NCBI RefSeq assembly: GCF_024753245.1
Contig: NZ_JANUGX010000040.1
Span: 1-52,154 of the forward strand
Direction of reading: 5' to 3'
From: Massilia norwichensis
Lineage (GTDB): Bacteria; Pseudomonadota; Gammaproteobacteria; Burkholderiales; Burkholderiaceae_D
DNA length: 52,154 bases
Under the pieces are notes generated by a model. The model was given only the letters and a program-made list of their open reading frames with translations. It searched no databases and had not been told where the DNA came from. Of the stretch, positions 34,292 through 43,011 are shown in pieces. The first letter of the stretch is position 1. Every line of letters begins with the position of its first letter. Both the position numbers and the translations under genes were made by a program.

Positions 34292-36133
34292 TTATGTGCG
34301 GCGGATCGTCGCGCGCAAGGGGCCGCGCAGCGCATTGCAGACCACGATCTCCTGGGCGCGCTCCAGGGTTTCGCGCGAGATCGGGCATTCGATCGCGTTC
34401 CACGCCGGGTCTTCCAGCAAGAGCGCGCGCATCACGCCGGGCAGCACGCCCGAGGACAGCGGCGGCGTGTACCAGCGGCCGCCGACGCGCACGAACACGC
34501 TGCTGCGGCCGCCCTCGGCCAGGTCGCCGCATTCGTTAAAGAACAGGGTGTCGAAGGCGCCCACGCTTTCCGCCTGCTTCCAGGCGGCGTCGTAGCGGCT
34601 GCGGATACTGGTTTTATGGCGCGCGAACAGGGCGCTGGAGTCCACCGGTTGTTCCGACAGCAGCACCTCGACCGGCCCGTCCAGCGGCGCCAGCGGCGCG
34701 GTGTGCACGACGATGTCGCCGTCCGGCTGTAGCGCCAGGCGCAGGCGGTGCGGCGTTGCCGCCGGCAGCACCGCGCAGGCGGCGATCGCGCCTGCGCGCG
34801 CCAGTTCTTCGGTGAACGGATAGCCGAAGTAGGCGGCGGACGCTTGCAGGCGCGCCAGATGGCGCTCGAGGTGGCGGCAGCCATCCTCGCGGGTCGCGTG
34901 GATCGTCTCGAAGATCTCGAAATCGTTCGGCATCCCGGTCAGGAAGCTGGCCTTCAGCTGGCACTCGGCATACTCGGCGGCAGGATCGCTGTCGTACACG
35001 ATGCCGGCACCGACCCCGAGTTCGCCGTGGCGCACACCGTTGTGCGGCGGCTGCAGCACCAGGGTGCGGATCGGCACCGATAAACAAAAGTCGCCGAACC
35101 CGCTGCCCTCCCTGGCCATGGACGCGGGCGGATCGATCCAGCCCAGCGCCCCGGTATAGATGCCGCGCGGTGCCGGTTCCAGTTCGTGGATGATTTCCAT
35201 CGTGCGGCGCTTGGGCGCGCCGGTGATCGAGCCGCAGGGGTACAAGGCGCCGAAGATGTCGTCCAGGCTGCTGCCGTCCGCCAGCTGGGCCTGCACGGTG
35301 GAGGTCATCTGCAGCACGCTGCTGTAGCGGCGCACCTCGAACAGGGCCGGCACGCCGACGCTGCCGGTGCGCGCGATCCGTCCGAGGTCGTTGCGCAGCA
35401 GGTCGACGATCATCAGGTTTTCGGCGCGGTTCTTCGGATCGGCTGCCAGCGCCGTGCTGCGCACCGCATCCTGCTTTTCGTCGCCGCTGGCCGGCGCCGT
35501 GCCCTTCATCGGGCGCGCCAGCAGCCGGCCGGCATCGTGACGCACGAACAGCTCCGGCGACAGCGACAGCACCGTGCGGCCGTCCGGCAGCTGAATCAGC
35601 GCGCCATAGGGCACCGGCTGGCGCGCGCGCAGGCGCGCGTACAGCGCGGCGGCATCGCCGAAGGCGTCGAAGCGGAGCCGGTAGGTGTAATTGACCTGAT
35701 AGGTGTCGCCGGCCGCGATGTAGTCGCGGATGCGCCCGATGGCGCGCGTAAAAGCGGCTTCGTCGACATTGCTGCGCACGTCGGCGACGCCGGCCGGACC
35801 GCTGGCGGCAGCACGCTGCGCCAGCCAGGCCGCCACCTCCTCGCCGGAGAGCGAATCGTAGCCGCGAAACAGCAGCACCTGGGCCAGCGGCGTGTCGTTG
35901 ACCCTTGGCGGCACGATGCCGAGCAGCTGCTCGCCCAGTTCGTAGCCCAGCACCGGCACCGCGTACAGGCCGGCCGCCAGCGCTTCCTGCAGCCGCGCCA
36001 GCAGCGCCGGCCATTCCGCGACCGTGTGGCAGGCCAGCATGCCGGCGTAGTCGCGGTACAGGCGCGAGCGCGCCGACGGATTCGCGTCGGGACTGGCGTC
36101 GTCGAGCAGGGCGAAGATGGCGCTGTCGTTCAT
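34292..36133 (-). CDS. pabBC: Fused aminodeoxychorismate synthase component I / aminodeoxychorismate lyase (PabB-PabC)
   Basis: Makes p-aminobenzoate for folate: the N-terminal half aminates chorismate, the C-terminal half releases pyruvate with PLP. The protein is 613 residues. The chorismate-binding domain covers about 60-385 (GSITGAPKRRTMEIIHELE near 300, VGAGIVYDSDPAAEYAEC). The class IV aminotransferase domain runs from about 400, with FNECGDLAEGGRSSVFV and the closing SRETLERAQEIVVCNALRG. The fusion is known in several beta-proteobacteria. It is the last gene of a minus-strand cluster behind slmA, 17 bp apart. The glutaminase PabA is not in the window. Confidence 0.94.
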   Translation of the reverse strand: MNDSAIFALLDDASPDANPSARSRLYRDYAGMLACHTVAEWPALLARLQEALAAGLYAVPVLGYELGEQLLGIVPPRVNDTPLAQVLLFRGYDSLSGEEVAAWLAQRAAASGPAGVADVRSNVDEAAFTRAIGRIRDYIAAGDTYQVNYTYRLRFDAFGDAAALYARLRARQPVPYGALIQLPDGRTVLSLSPELFVRHDAGRLLARPMKGTAPASGDEKQDAVRSTALAADPKNRAENLMIVDLLRNDLGRIARTGSVGVPALFEVRRYSSVLQMTSTVQAQLADGSSLDDIFGALYPCGSITGAPKRRTMEIIHELEPAPRGIYTGALGWIDPPASMAREGSGFGDFCLSVPIRTLVLQPPHNGVRHGELGVGAGIVYDSDPAAEYAECQLKASFLTGMPNDFEIFETIHATREDGCRHLERHLARLQASAAYFGYPFTEELARAGAIAACAVLPAATPHRLRLALQPDGDIVVHTAPLAPLDGPVEVLLSEQPVDSSALFARHKTSIRSRYDAAWKQAESVGAFDTLFFNECGDLAEGGRSSVFVRVGGRWYTPPLSSGVLPGVMRALLLEDPAWNAIECPISRETLERAQEIVVCNALRGPLRATIRRT

Positions 36134-36150
36134 GGCGGGTGTTTGCAGGC

Positions 36151-36729
36151 TCAGGCGGCCAGCAGCAGCGACAACTGCAGGCCGCTGCTGTCGGCCGGGT
36201 GCTGGCGGAAGCCGCTCTTGGCGAACCGGTGCCAGCGTCCGGTCACGTAGGACACCAGCAGGCTGGCGCGCGCGGCCACGTCTTCCTCGCGGCCATGGCC
36301 CTGGGTGACGGCCACCCGCAGCGCGCCCTTGAACGCCAGTTCGACCTTGTCGTAGAACTGGTTCATGCGCAGCTGCAGGCGCTCGTCCTCGCCGACCAGA
36401 GCATCGCCGATCAGGACCCGGGTCATGCCGGGGTTATTGGCGGCGAAGGACAGCAGCATCTGCAGCATCGCATGGGCCTGGGCCACGCCGTCTTCCTCGC
36501 GCTCGACAATCTGGTTGCACAGGCCGAACACGCTCGATTCGATGAAGTCGATCAGGCCCTCGAACATCTGGGCCTTGCTGGCGAAATGGCGGTACAGCGC
36601 CGCTTCCGAGACCGACAGTTTGGCGGCCAGCGCCGCGGTGGTGATCTTCTCGCCCTTCGGGTGTTCCAGCATCGCCGCCAGGGCTTGCAGGATCTGCAGT
36701 TTTCGTTGGCCCGGCTTGGTGCTTGCCAT
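36151..36729 (-). CDS. slmA: Nucleoid occlusion factor SlmA (TetR family)
   Basis: DNA-bound inhibitor of FtsZ over the nucleoid. The protein is 192 residues. The TetR-type helix-turn-helix (residues about 10-55: KLQILQALAAMLE, KITTAALAAKLSVSEAALYRHFASKAQMFEGLI) is very close to E. coli SlmA, and the C-terminal domain keeps NPGMTRVLIGDAL and the RFAKSGF...P end pattern. Found between the nucleotidase and pabBC genes. Lying near the origin region with parAB fits a cell-cycle role, although its targets avoid the terminus rather than the origin. Confidence 0.9.
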   Translation of the reverse strand: MASTKPGQRKLQILQALAAMLEHPKGEKITTAALAAKLSVSEAALYRHFASKAQMFEGLIDFIESSVFGLCNQIVEREEDGVAQAHAMLQMLLSFAANNPGMTRVLIGDALVGEDERLQLRMNQFYDKVELAFKGALRVAVTQGHGREEDVAARASLLVSYVTGRWHRFAKSGFRQHPADSSGLQLSLLLAA

Positions 36730-36773
36730 GTTGTCGCGGTGCTCCGTGTTCAGGTCGATGGGTCGAGTCGGTT

Positions 36774-37505
36774 TCAGCTCGCGGCGCGCAGCCGGCGCAG
36801 GTGCGAGGGCAGCTGAAGCACGGATTTTACTTTGACATCGACGTAGGCGGGTCGTTTTAGCATCTTCGGCAGAGGGGCTTTGCCGCTCGGATCGCTGTAG
36901 CGCAGGTATTGCGTGACCCAGGCCGTGCGCAGCTTCAGCCGCTTGGCGTGCTTCAGGTTGACCAGGGTGTCCTCGACCAGCACGCAGCGGCGCGGGTTCA
37001 GGCGGTGCTTGCGCAGCAGGCGCCGCAGCATCAGCGTCGAGGGCTTCGGGCGCAGCTGGCGGTGCACGTGCATGTCCTCGATCGCGATGTGGTGGGAGAA
37101 ATGGCGCTGCAGGCCGATGTGGCGCATGACTTCCTTCGAATACGCGGTCGGCGCATTCGTCAGCAGGATCTTGCGGCCGGGCAGGCGTTTCAACAGGCGA
37201 GAGAGGCCGCGCTCCCAACGCACCATCTCGTGCAGGGCGTGCAGGTCGTGGGTCTCGCGCAGGAAATCGGCGGCATCGACCTGGTGGTGGCGGATCATGC
37301 CGAGCAGGGTGGCGCCGTAGCGTTTCCAGTAGCCGAGCCGGGCCGCGTTCACCGCCTCGATGCTGGCCGGGGTGACGCCGTCGCCGAGCACGCGCGCGAT
37401 GTAGACGTTCATGTTGGCGCTAATGGCCGGGAAGATCGCGTGGGAAGCGTCGTGCAGGGTGTTGTCGAGGTCGAACAGCCAGACAGGAGAAGAGGGTGTA
37501 GGCAC
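36774..37505 (-). CDS. Pyrimidine 5'-nucleotidase, HAD superfamily
   Basis: The protein is 243 residues. HAD motif I FDLDNTLHD has the nucleophile Asp12 and acid Asp14; motif II is LLTNAP, motif III Lys in RPKPS, and motif IV VLVEDTLVN. The overall layout matches the SDT1/YjjG-like pyrimidine nucleotidases often annotated beside slmA and argB in Burkholderiales. First gene of the minus-strand cluster, 44 bp before slmA. Confidence 0.9.
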   Translation of the reverse strand: MPTPSSPVWLFDLDNTLHDASHAIFPAISANMNVYIARVLGDGVTPASIEAVNAARLGYWKRYGATLLGMIRHHQVDAADFLRETHDLHALHEMVRWERGLSRLLKRLPGRKILLTNAPTAYSKEVMRHIGLQRHFSHHIAIEDMHVHRQLRPKPSTLMLRRLLRKHRLNPRRCVLVEDTLVNLKHAKRLKLRTAWVTQYLRYSDPSGKAPLPKMLKRPAYVDVKVKSVLQLPSHLRRLRAAS

Positions 37506-37608
37506 GGCAGGCTTTGCGTTGGTCAGGAAGGCAGCCTTGCATTATATCGACCCCCGCGTCTGCGCATGCGCAGAGGGTCGCTGCCGGGCAGTTTGATAAT
37601 CGAATATC

Positions 37609-38508
37609 ATGCGCCATCCCTTCCTTGCCTTCCTCTGCAGCCTGTTCTGGCTGGCCGTGCCGGCAGCCTCCACCGCCTTCGCCACCGAGCGCGGCGCCCT
37701 GTTCAAGGTCAGCCTGGATGGCCACGAGATGCATCTGTTCGGCACGCTGCACGTAGGCCTGCCCGAGTTCTATCCGCTCGAGCCGCGCCTGGCCGAAGCC
37801 CTCGGTCAGGCCTCCACGCTGGCGCTCGAGATCGATCCCCTGCAGCCGCAGCGCGAACTGCAGCGCGCCGTACGCGAGCATGGCATGCTGGAACCCGGCA
37901 GTGCCGGCTACGAGGGCATGGCGGCGCAGCAGCGGTCCCTGCTGGACAGCCTGATCGCGCAGGGCGGGATCGATGCCGGCCGCGCGCTGCGCTTCAAGCC
38001 GGTGCTGCTGGCCACCCTGCTGACGATGGCCGAGTACACCAGGCAGGGTTTTAAAAGCGAGCTGTCGAGCGAAGCCTGGCTGGCCAGGCAGGCGCGTGCG
38101 CAGGGCGCGCGCGTGCTCGAACTCGAATCGCTGGACCGGCAACTGTCCCTGCTCGACCGCCTGGCAGAGCCGGACCGCTGGCGCTTTCTCGACGAGATGA
38201 TGGGCACCATCGCTTCCGGTGCCCAGCGCAGGGAAGCGCGCGCCATGGTGCAGGCCTGGGGCAGTGCCGACCGCGAGGCCCTCGACGCGATCGCCGCGCG
38301 TTGCGAGCTGGACGCCAGCGTGTCCGGCAGTTTCGTGACCAGGGTGTTGCTGAAGGAGAGGAATGCGGACCTGGCCGGCAGCCTGCTGGATCTGTTGCGC
38401 CGGGAACCGCGGACCTTTGCCGCGGTCGGCGTGCTGCATCTGCTGGGCAGCGGCAGTGTGCCGGCGCTGTTGCAGGAGAAGGGCGTGCAGGTCGAACGAA
38501 TTTATTGA
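37609..38508 (+). CDS. TraB/GumN family protein, secreted
   Basis: The protein is 299 residues with a signal peptide (1-25). The two TraB/GumN boxes are present: HLFGTLHVGLPEFYPL near 43-58, and FAAVGVLHLLGSGSVPALLQEKG at the C-terminus, both with the Gly-x-x-His pairs thought to bind metal. Members are related to Tiki-type metalloproteases; the substrate here is unknown. It is divergent from the nucleotidase across a 103-bp gap. Confidence 0.9.
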   Translation: MRHPFLAFLCSLFWLAVPAASTAFATERGALFKVSLDGHEMHLFGTLHVGLPEFYPLEPRLAEALGQASTLALEIDPLQPQRELQRAVREHGMLEPGSAGYEGMAAQQRSLLDSLIAQGGIDAGRALRFKPVLLATLLTMAEYTRQGFKSELSSEAWLARQARAQGARVLELESLDRQLSLLDRLAEPDRWRFLDEMMGTIASGAQRREARAMVQAWGSADREALDAIAARCELDASVSGSFVTRVLLKERNADLAGSLLDLLRREPRTFAAVGVLHLLGSGSVPALLQEKGVQVERIY

Positions 38509-38532
38509 GCGATGAAACTGAAAGCTGAAAAG

Positions 38533-38593
38533 AAAAAAGGCCCGAACAAGTCGGACCTTTTTTCCTTGATTCTGGCGGAGCGGACGGGGCTCG
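38533..38593. repeat. Duplicated 3' end of tRNA-Asp plus terminator
   Basis: This 61-bp stretch nearly repeats 38689-38748. It contains a terminator-type hairpin (arms 38537-38545 and 38551-38559, A and T runs on both sides) and then 21 bases identical to the last 21 of tRNA-Asp including CCA (38573-38593). After that the sequences diverge. The hairpin probably ends the TraB/GumN transcript. Such a copy can be the leftover of an integrated element or of a tandem tRNA duplication. Confidence 0.8.
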
Positions 38594-38612
38594 CCCACAT
38601 CCTGCGGGCCGC

Positions 38613-38672
38613 GGAATCGCTTGCAAGCGATTCCCTTCAAGCCCGAAACCGGGTCTCCCGCAGGGGAGACCC
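38613..38672. repeat. Two perfect hairpins between the tRNA-Asp repeat copies
   Basis: GGAATCGCTTGCAAGCGATT and two more bases (38613-38634) form a perfect 22-bp palindrome. GGGTCTCCC (38651-38659) pairs with GGGAGACCC (38664-38672) around a GCAG loop. No gene lies here. They look like palindromic intergenic repeats, but copies elsewhere cannot be checked. Confidence 0.6.
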
Positions 38673-38688
38673 TCTTGTACCTAAAAAT

Positions 38689-38714
38689 AAAAAAGGCCCG
38701 ATAAATCGGACCTT
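38689..38714 (-). terminator. Rho-independent terminator of the argB-tRNA transcript
   Basis: On the minus strand the stem AAGGTCCGA/TCGGGCCTT (one G-U pair) is followed by six Us. It lies 14 bp past the 3' end of tRNA-Asp. Confidence 0.85.
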
Positions 38715-38727
38715 TTTTATTTAATTC

Positions 38728-38804
38728 TGGCGGAGCGGACGGGGCTCGAACCCGCGACCCCCGGCGTGACAGGCCGGTATTCTAACCAACTGAACTACCG
38801 CTCC
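38728..38804 (-). tRNA. tRNA-Asp (GTC)
   Basis: 77 nt cloverleaf with encoded CCA. The acceptor GGAGCGG pairs with CCGCTCC, the T arm contains GGTTCGAGCC, and anticodon GTC is encoded at 38768-38770. Confidence 0.97.
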
Positions 38805-38807
38805 AGA

Positions 38808-38882
<75 letters not shown>

Positions 38883-38924
38883 ATCAAACTTCCGTTTTGC
38901 AGCGAATTGAACCGCTGCAAAATT

Positions 38925-39854
38925 TCAGTGAGACCGGATCATAGTGCCAAAGGCCTGTTCGGTCAAGACTTCCAGCAATAAAGAGTGCTCAATGCGGCCG
39001 TCGATGATGTGCACCGTATTGACACCCGACTTGGCGGCGTCCAGCGCCGACGAGATTTTCGGCAGCATGCCGCCGGAAATCGTGCCGTCCGCGAACATCT
39101 CGTCGATCTCGCGCGCCGACAGGTCGGTCACCAGATTGCCCTGCTTGTCCTGCACGCCGGCGATGTTGGTCATCATGATCAGCTTCTCAGCTTTCAGGAT
39201 TTCCGCGATCTTGCCGGCGACAACGTCGGCGTTGATGTTGTAGGCCTGGCCGTCCTGGCCGAAGCCGATCGGCGAGATGATCGGGATGAAGGCGTCGTCC
39301 TGCAGGGCTTTCACCACCGCCGGATTGATCGCTTCGATTTCGCCGACAAAGCCGATGTCGAGGAATTCGCCCGGCTTGTCCTTGTCCGGCATCGCCATCT
39401 TGCGTGCACGGATCAGGCCGCCGTCCTTGCCGGTCAGGCCGACTGCCTGGCCGCCGTAGTGGTTGATCAGCATGACGATGTCCTGCTGGACTTCGCCGCC
39501 CAGCACCCACTCGACCACTTCCATGGTCTCTTCGTCGGTGATGCGCATGCCTTGCACGAAGGTGCCTTGCTTGCCGATCTTTTTCAGGGCGTTGTCGATC
39601 TGGGGACCGCCGCCGTGCACGACCACCGGGTTCATGCCGACCAGCTTGAGCAGGATGACGTCGCGCGCGAAGCCGTGCTTCAGGCGTTCGTCGGTCATCG
39701 CGTTGCCGCCGTATTTGATGACGATGGTTTTTCCGTGGAAATTACGGATATAGGGAAGTGCTTCGGCCAGGATCTGCGCCTTGATCTGCGGCGAGACCGC
39801 AGTCAGGTCGTTATTCTGGTCGTCGCCCGTCAGCGGAGTCAGTGTAGCGGTCAT
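38925..39854 (-). CDS. argB: Acetylglutamate kinase
   Basis: Second step of arginine synthesis, phosphorylating N-acetyl-L-glutamate. The protein is 309 residues. FHGKTIVIKYGGNAM (near 39-53) is the ATP-binding Lys loop, VVVHGGGPQIDNAL the substrate loop, and GGMLPKISSALDA the conserved C-terminal Lys motif. The 30-residue N-terminal extension is typical of the arginine-inhibited hexameric type. tRNA-Thr and tRNA-Asp follow on the same strand. Confidence 0.98.
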   Translation of the reverse strand: MTATLTPLTGDDQNNDLTAVSPQIKAQILAEALPYIRNFHGKTIVIKYGGNAMTDERLKHGFARDVILLKLVGMNPVVVHGGGPQIDNALKKIGKQGTFVQGMRITDEETMEVVEWVLGGEVQQDIVMLINHYGGQAVGLTGKDGGLIRARKMAMPDKDKPGEFLDIGFVGEIEAINPAVVKALQDDAFIPIISPIGFGQDGQAYNINADVVAGKIAEILKAEKLIMMTNIAGVQDKQGNLVTDLSAREIDEMFADGTISGGMLPKISSALDAAKSGVNTVHIIDGRIEHSLLLEVLTEQAFGTMIRSH

Positions 39855-39962
39855 TGGGGGTCCAAAAAGAATTTGCGAGATTTTACAGGCAATGGCCCGT
39901 CGCAGTGCGCATTATAAAGGCAGCCCGTTGTAATTTCCGGTCCGCCCGGCTAAGGTGGGGCC

Positions 39963-40181
39963 ATGAGCACTTGTACCCGTTGCGGCGCCAGCTTCGGCTG
40001 CGCCATGATCGATGGCAGCGATGCCCCCTGCTGGTGTACCACCTTGCCGCCGGTGGTGCCGGTACCGATCCCGGCGCCACCTGGTGCGCAGCAGCCTGCG
40101 CCCGGCTGCTGGTGCCCGGCCTGCCTGCGCCAGCATATCGCGCTTCAGGCTGAAGCGTCGTCCGTCACGCCGAGCGCCTAG
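39963..40181 (+). CDS. Cysteine-rich CWC family protein
   Basis: The protein is 72 residues with eight Cys. CTRCGASFGCAM and PCWCTTLPP followed by CWCPACLRQHI give the CxxC...CWC...CxxC pattern, probably a zinc-binding fold. Function unknown. AAGGTGGGG precedes the ATG. Its stop overlaps the end of the convergent esterase gene by 4 bp. Confidence 0.85.
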   Translation: MSTCTRCGASFGCAMIDGSDAPCWCTTLPPVVPVPIPAPPGAQQPAPGCWCPACLRQHIALQAEASSVTPSA

Positions 40182-41281
40182 CGCTGCGTCCGGAAGAAAC
40201 GCATCATTTCGCGGCTCGCGTTCGGCCCTTTGCCGTCGGTGTAGGTGCCGCGCGCATCGCCGCCCGACCAGGCGTGGCCGAAGCCGTGCACCAGCCAGTG
40301 TTCCGCGTGAATGGTCCCGTCCGGCTGGCGGTGCACGGTGCGCGTCCAGGCGTGGCCGCCGGGCACCTGGCCCGGTTCGACCGCGACCTGCTCGCCCGGG
40401 TGGCGGCGCCGGCGCCGGATCAGTTCTTCGCCATTGGCCGGGTGCACGGTGGTGTCCTGGTCGCCGTGGAACACGATGATCGGCAGTTCGCGCACCTTGT
40501 GGCCCTTGGGGCGGCGGAAGTCGCCCTTCATCGCCGCCATCGCCGTCGGCAGATCGTGGGCGGCGGCAAAGGGCAGGCCGGAGTGCACGCCCACCGCCGC
40601 GTACAGGTCTGGGTAGAGCGTGCCGAGGATGGCCGACATCGCGCCGCCGGCCGACAGGCCCGCCACGTACACCTGTTGCGGATCGATCACATAGCGCGCC
40701 ATGATGTCGCGCGTCATGCCGGCGATGATGGCCGGTTCGCCCTGGTCGCGCTTCTGGTCGACCGCGTTGAACCAGTTCCAGCAGCGGTGCGCGTTGGCCT
40801 GCTGCGACTGGGCCGGATACAGGACCAGGCAAGCGTTCTCCTCGGCCAGCGCATTCATGCCGGTGCCGAGCGCGAAGTCGTCCGGGTTCTGGGTGCAGCC
40901 GTGCAGCATCACCAGCAGCGGCGAGGGCTGGCCGCTGTAGCTGCTCGGAACGTACAGTTTATAGCTGCGGGTACCGGCGTCGTTGGTGTAGGCGCCGTCG
41001 ATGAAATGGCCGGGCATGCCGATCGCCGCGGCGCCGGTCGACAGCGGCGGTACATTGAAGGGATTGACCGACTGCCCGATCCGGCTGAGGTCGGCCAGCA
41101 TGTCGGAGACCGGATCGAAGTTCGCCTGGTTCGAGGCTGTTTTTTGTTGCGCAGCCGGATGCATGCTCGAGGCGGTCTTGATCGATTCCCGCATGACCGT
41201 GCGCGCGACCGAGGGGCCGCGGCGCATCAGGGAACGGGTAGCGGCGCGCATTTGCGCCAGCAATTTATTACTCAGGGACAT
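40178..41281 (-). CDS. PHB-depolymerase family esterase
   Basis: Extracellular/periplasmic-type polyhydroxybutyrate depolymerase or feruloyl-esterase-like hydrolase. From ATG 41281 it has 367 residues. MLHGCTQNPDDFA is the oxyanion region, GLSAGGAMS the lipase box with the nucleophilic Ser, VFHGDQDTTVHPANG the acid region, and HGFGHAWSGGD the catalytic His. There is no clear signal peptide; the N-terminal 60 residues are basic and helical, as in intracellular or phasin-like members. AAAGGAG stands before ATG. Confidence 0.9.
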   Translation of the reverse strand: MSLSNKLLAQMRAATRSLMRRGPSVARTVMRESIKTASSMHPAAQQKTASNQANFDPVSDMLADLSRIGQSVNPFNVPPLSTGAAAIGMPGHFIDGAYTNDAGTRSYKLYVPSSYSGQPSPLLVMLHGCTQNPDDFALGTGMNALAEENACLVLYPAQSQQANAHRCWNWFNAVDQKRDQGEPAIIAGMTRDIMARYVIDPQQVYVAGLSAGGAMSAILGTLYPDLYAAVGVHSGLPFAAAHDLPTAMAAMKGDFRRPKGHKVRELPIIVFHGDQDTTVHPANGEELIRRRRRHPGEQVAVEPGQVPGGHAWTRTVHRQPDGTIHAEHWLVHGFGHAWSGGDARGTYTDGKGPNASREMMRFFRTQR

Positions 41282-41387
41282 CAGCACTCCTTTGCGTAGA
41301 CCATGCTTCAGTCTTGGCTTGCCAGCTTGCGTCAACCTGACAATGCAACACAAGCGCGATTCGTCCGGATGCGTTAATCTGCGCGGC

Positions 41388-41816
41388 ATGCGTCCAGAAT
41401 TTCAGCCCGGCATCTGCTTCGAGTGGCATTACACGGTACCCGAGCGTGCCACCGTGCCGCAGCTCTACCACGATACGCCTTTTTGTCTCGACATGCCGGA
41501 TGTGCTCGCTACCGGCTACATGGTCGGGATGATGGAGCTTGCCTGCGTGCATGGGATGATGCCCTATATGGACTGGCCGAACGAACAGAGCCTGGGCACC
41601 ATGGTCAGCTTTCAACACATCGCGCCGACGCCGCCCGGCATGAGCTTGCACGTGAAAGGCGAGGTCATCGAAGTCGACGGCCGCCGTGTGCGCTTCAAGG
41701 TCGAGGTCTGGGACGACGTCGAGCGCATCTGCGAGGGCATCCACGAGCGCTACGTGATTGATCCCGCGCGTTTCAACGCCAAACTGGCAGCCAAGATAGC
41801 GAAAGCGGCACCATGA
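41388..41816 (+). CDS. Hotdog-fold thioesterase (fluoroacetyl-CoA thioesterase-like)
   Basis: The protein is 142 residues. VLATGYMVGMMELACVHGM corresponds to the hotdog helix, and GTMVSFQHIAPTPPGMSLHV plus VDGRRVRFKVEVWDDVERICEGIHERYVI follow the FlK-like pattern. The acyl substrate is unknown. It starts a tight operon (4-bp overlap with the DUF1289 gene, then the MBL gene 4 bp later). No strong RBS is seen, and earlier in-frame starts are antisense to the esterase. Confidence 0.85.
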   Translation: MRPEFQPGICFEWHYTVPERATVPQLYHDTPFCLDMPDVLATGYMVGMMELACVHGMMPYMDWPNEQSLGTMVSFQHIAPTPPGMSLHVKGEVIEVDGRRVRFKVEVWDDVERICEGIHERYVIDPARFNAKLAAKIAKAAP

Positions 41817-42004
41817 ATCCGGAACAGCAAACCCCCGTCCCATCGCCCTGCATCAATATCTGCCGGATGGTCCCCGCGACCGGCTTGTGCGAAGGCTGCA
41901 TGCGCACCATCGACGAGATCGTCGCCTGGGGCCGCGCCGACGACGACTACAAACGCGCCGTGTGGGCCGAGATCCGGCGCCGCGAAGCGCAGCTGTTCGA
42001 GTGA
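41813..42004 (+). CDS. DUF1289 small cysteine protein
   Basis: The protein is 63 residues. SPCINICRMVPATGLCEGCM with four Cys followed by TIDEIVAWGRADDDYKRAVW is the DUF1289 hallmark, probably a metal or Fe-S site. Function unknown. ATGA overlap with the preceding gene. Confidence 0.93.
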   Translation: MNPEQQTPVPSPCINICRMVPATGLCEGCMRTIDEIVAWGRADDDYKRAVWAEIRRREAQLFE

Positions 42005-42008
42005 ACCC

Positions 42009-42917
42009 ATGATGCCGCTGCCGCCGGGGATGCAGGTGTTCGAGCGCGGCTGGCTGTCCGCCAACAACATCCTGTTCACCGGCAGCGGCACCACCACGCT
42101 GGTCGATACCGGCTACGTGACGCACGCGCCGCAGACGCTGGCGCTGGTCCGACACGCGCTCGGCGAGCGGCCGCTGGAGCGCATCGTCAACACCCACCTG
42201 CATTCCGATCACTGCGGCGGCAACGCGGCCCTGCAGCAGGCGTTCGGGTGCCGCATCGCGATTCCCGCCTTCGAAGCCGATAAAGTCCGGACCTGGGACG
42301 AGGACGCGCTGAGTTATCGCGCCACCGGCCAGCAGTGCGCGCGTTTCCGCTTCGACGACAGCATCGCGCCCGGCGACATGCTCACGATGGGCGACCTGGC
42401 CTGGCAGGCTTTGAGCGCGCCCGGCCACGATCCGCACGCGCTGCTGTTCTGGTGCGAGACAGAGGGCATCCTGATCGCCGGCGACGCCCTGTGGCAGAAC
42501 GGTTTTGGGGTAGTCTTTCCCGAACTGGCCGGCGAGCCCGGTTTCGACGAGGTGCGCGCCACGCTGGACCTGATCGCCTCCTTGCGGCCGCGTCTGGTGA
42601 TTCCCGGCCATGGCGCGCCTTTCATTGACGTCGAGGCGTCCCTGCAGCGCGCGACTTCGCGGCTCGCCTACCTGTCCGCCGACCCGGCCCGCAACGCCGA
42701 GAACGCCGTGAAAGTATTACTGAAATTCCTGCTGCTCGAGCGCCGCGCGATCCCGCTGGCCGAGGTGGCGATTCTGTTCGAGACCGTGCCGCTGCTGGTG
42801 CTGGCGCGCGAGCGCTTCCTGCCCGGTTCTGCCGCCGAACTGGCGCAGTGGGCGGTGCGGGCGCTGGAGAAAGCCGGCGCGGCGCGCGTGCAGGACGGGA
42901 TGCTGGTCGATGCCTGA
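42009..42917 (+). CDS. MBL-fold metallo-hydrolase
   Basis: The protein is 302 residues. NTHLHSDHCGG (about 61-71) is the HxHxDH metal motif, SAPGHDPHALLFW gives a further His, and IAGDALW the bridging Asp. The C-terminal 80 residues add a helical domain like those of BNLH-type hydrolases of the glyoxalase II/LACTB2 group. Thioester or lactone hydrolysis is likely. Third gene of the small operon with the thioesterase and DUF1289 genes. Confidence 0.93.
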   Translation: MMPLPPGMQVFERGWLSANNILFTGSGTTTLVDTGYVTHAPQTLALVRHALGERPLERIVNTHLHSDHCGGNAALQQAFGCRIAIPAFEADKVRTWDEDALSYRATGQQCARFRFDDSIAPGDMLTMGDLAWQALSAPGHDPHALLFWCETEGILIAGDALWQNGFGVVFPELAGEPGFDEVRATLDLIASLRPRLVIPGHGAPFIDVEASLQRATSRLAYLSADPARNAENAVKVLLKFLLLERRAIPLAEVAILFETVPLLVLARERFLPGSAAELAQWAVRALEKAGAARVQDGMLVDA

Positions 42918-42942
42918 GCCGCAGGATTAGAACCAAAAATCT

Positions 42943-42961
42943 AGCACGACCGTGCTTTTTT
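42943..42961 (+). terminator. Terminator after the MBL gene
   Basis: Short stem AGCAC/GTGCT with a GACC loop and six Ts. Immediately downstream, TATAAT (42967-42972) is a candidate -10 for the next gene. Confidence 0.75.
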
Positions 42962-43011
42962 GCCCCTATAATCGGCAAGCTGGTCCGATCAACCTATACG
43001 CGAGAGACTCC

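Noticed and set aside
40274..41299. 341-residue plus-strand open frame
   Set aside because: Antisense to the PHB-depolymerase-type esterase, which has a complete set of catalytic motifs.
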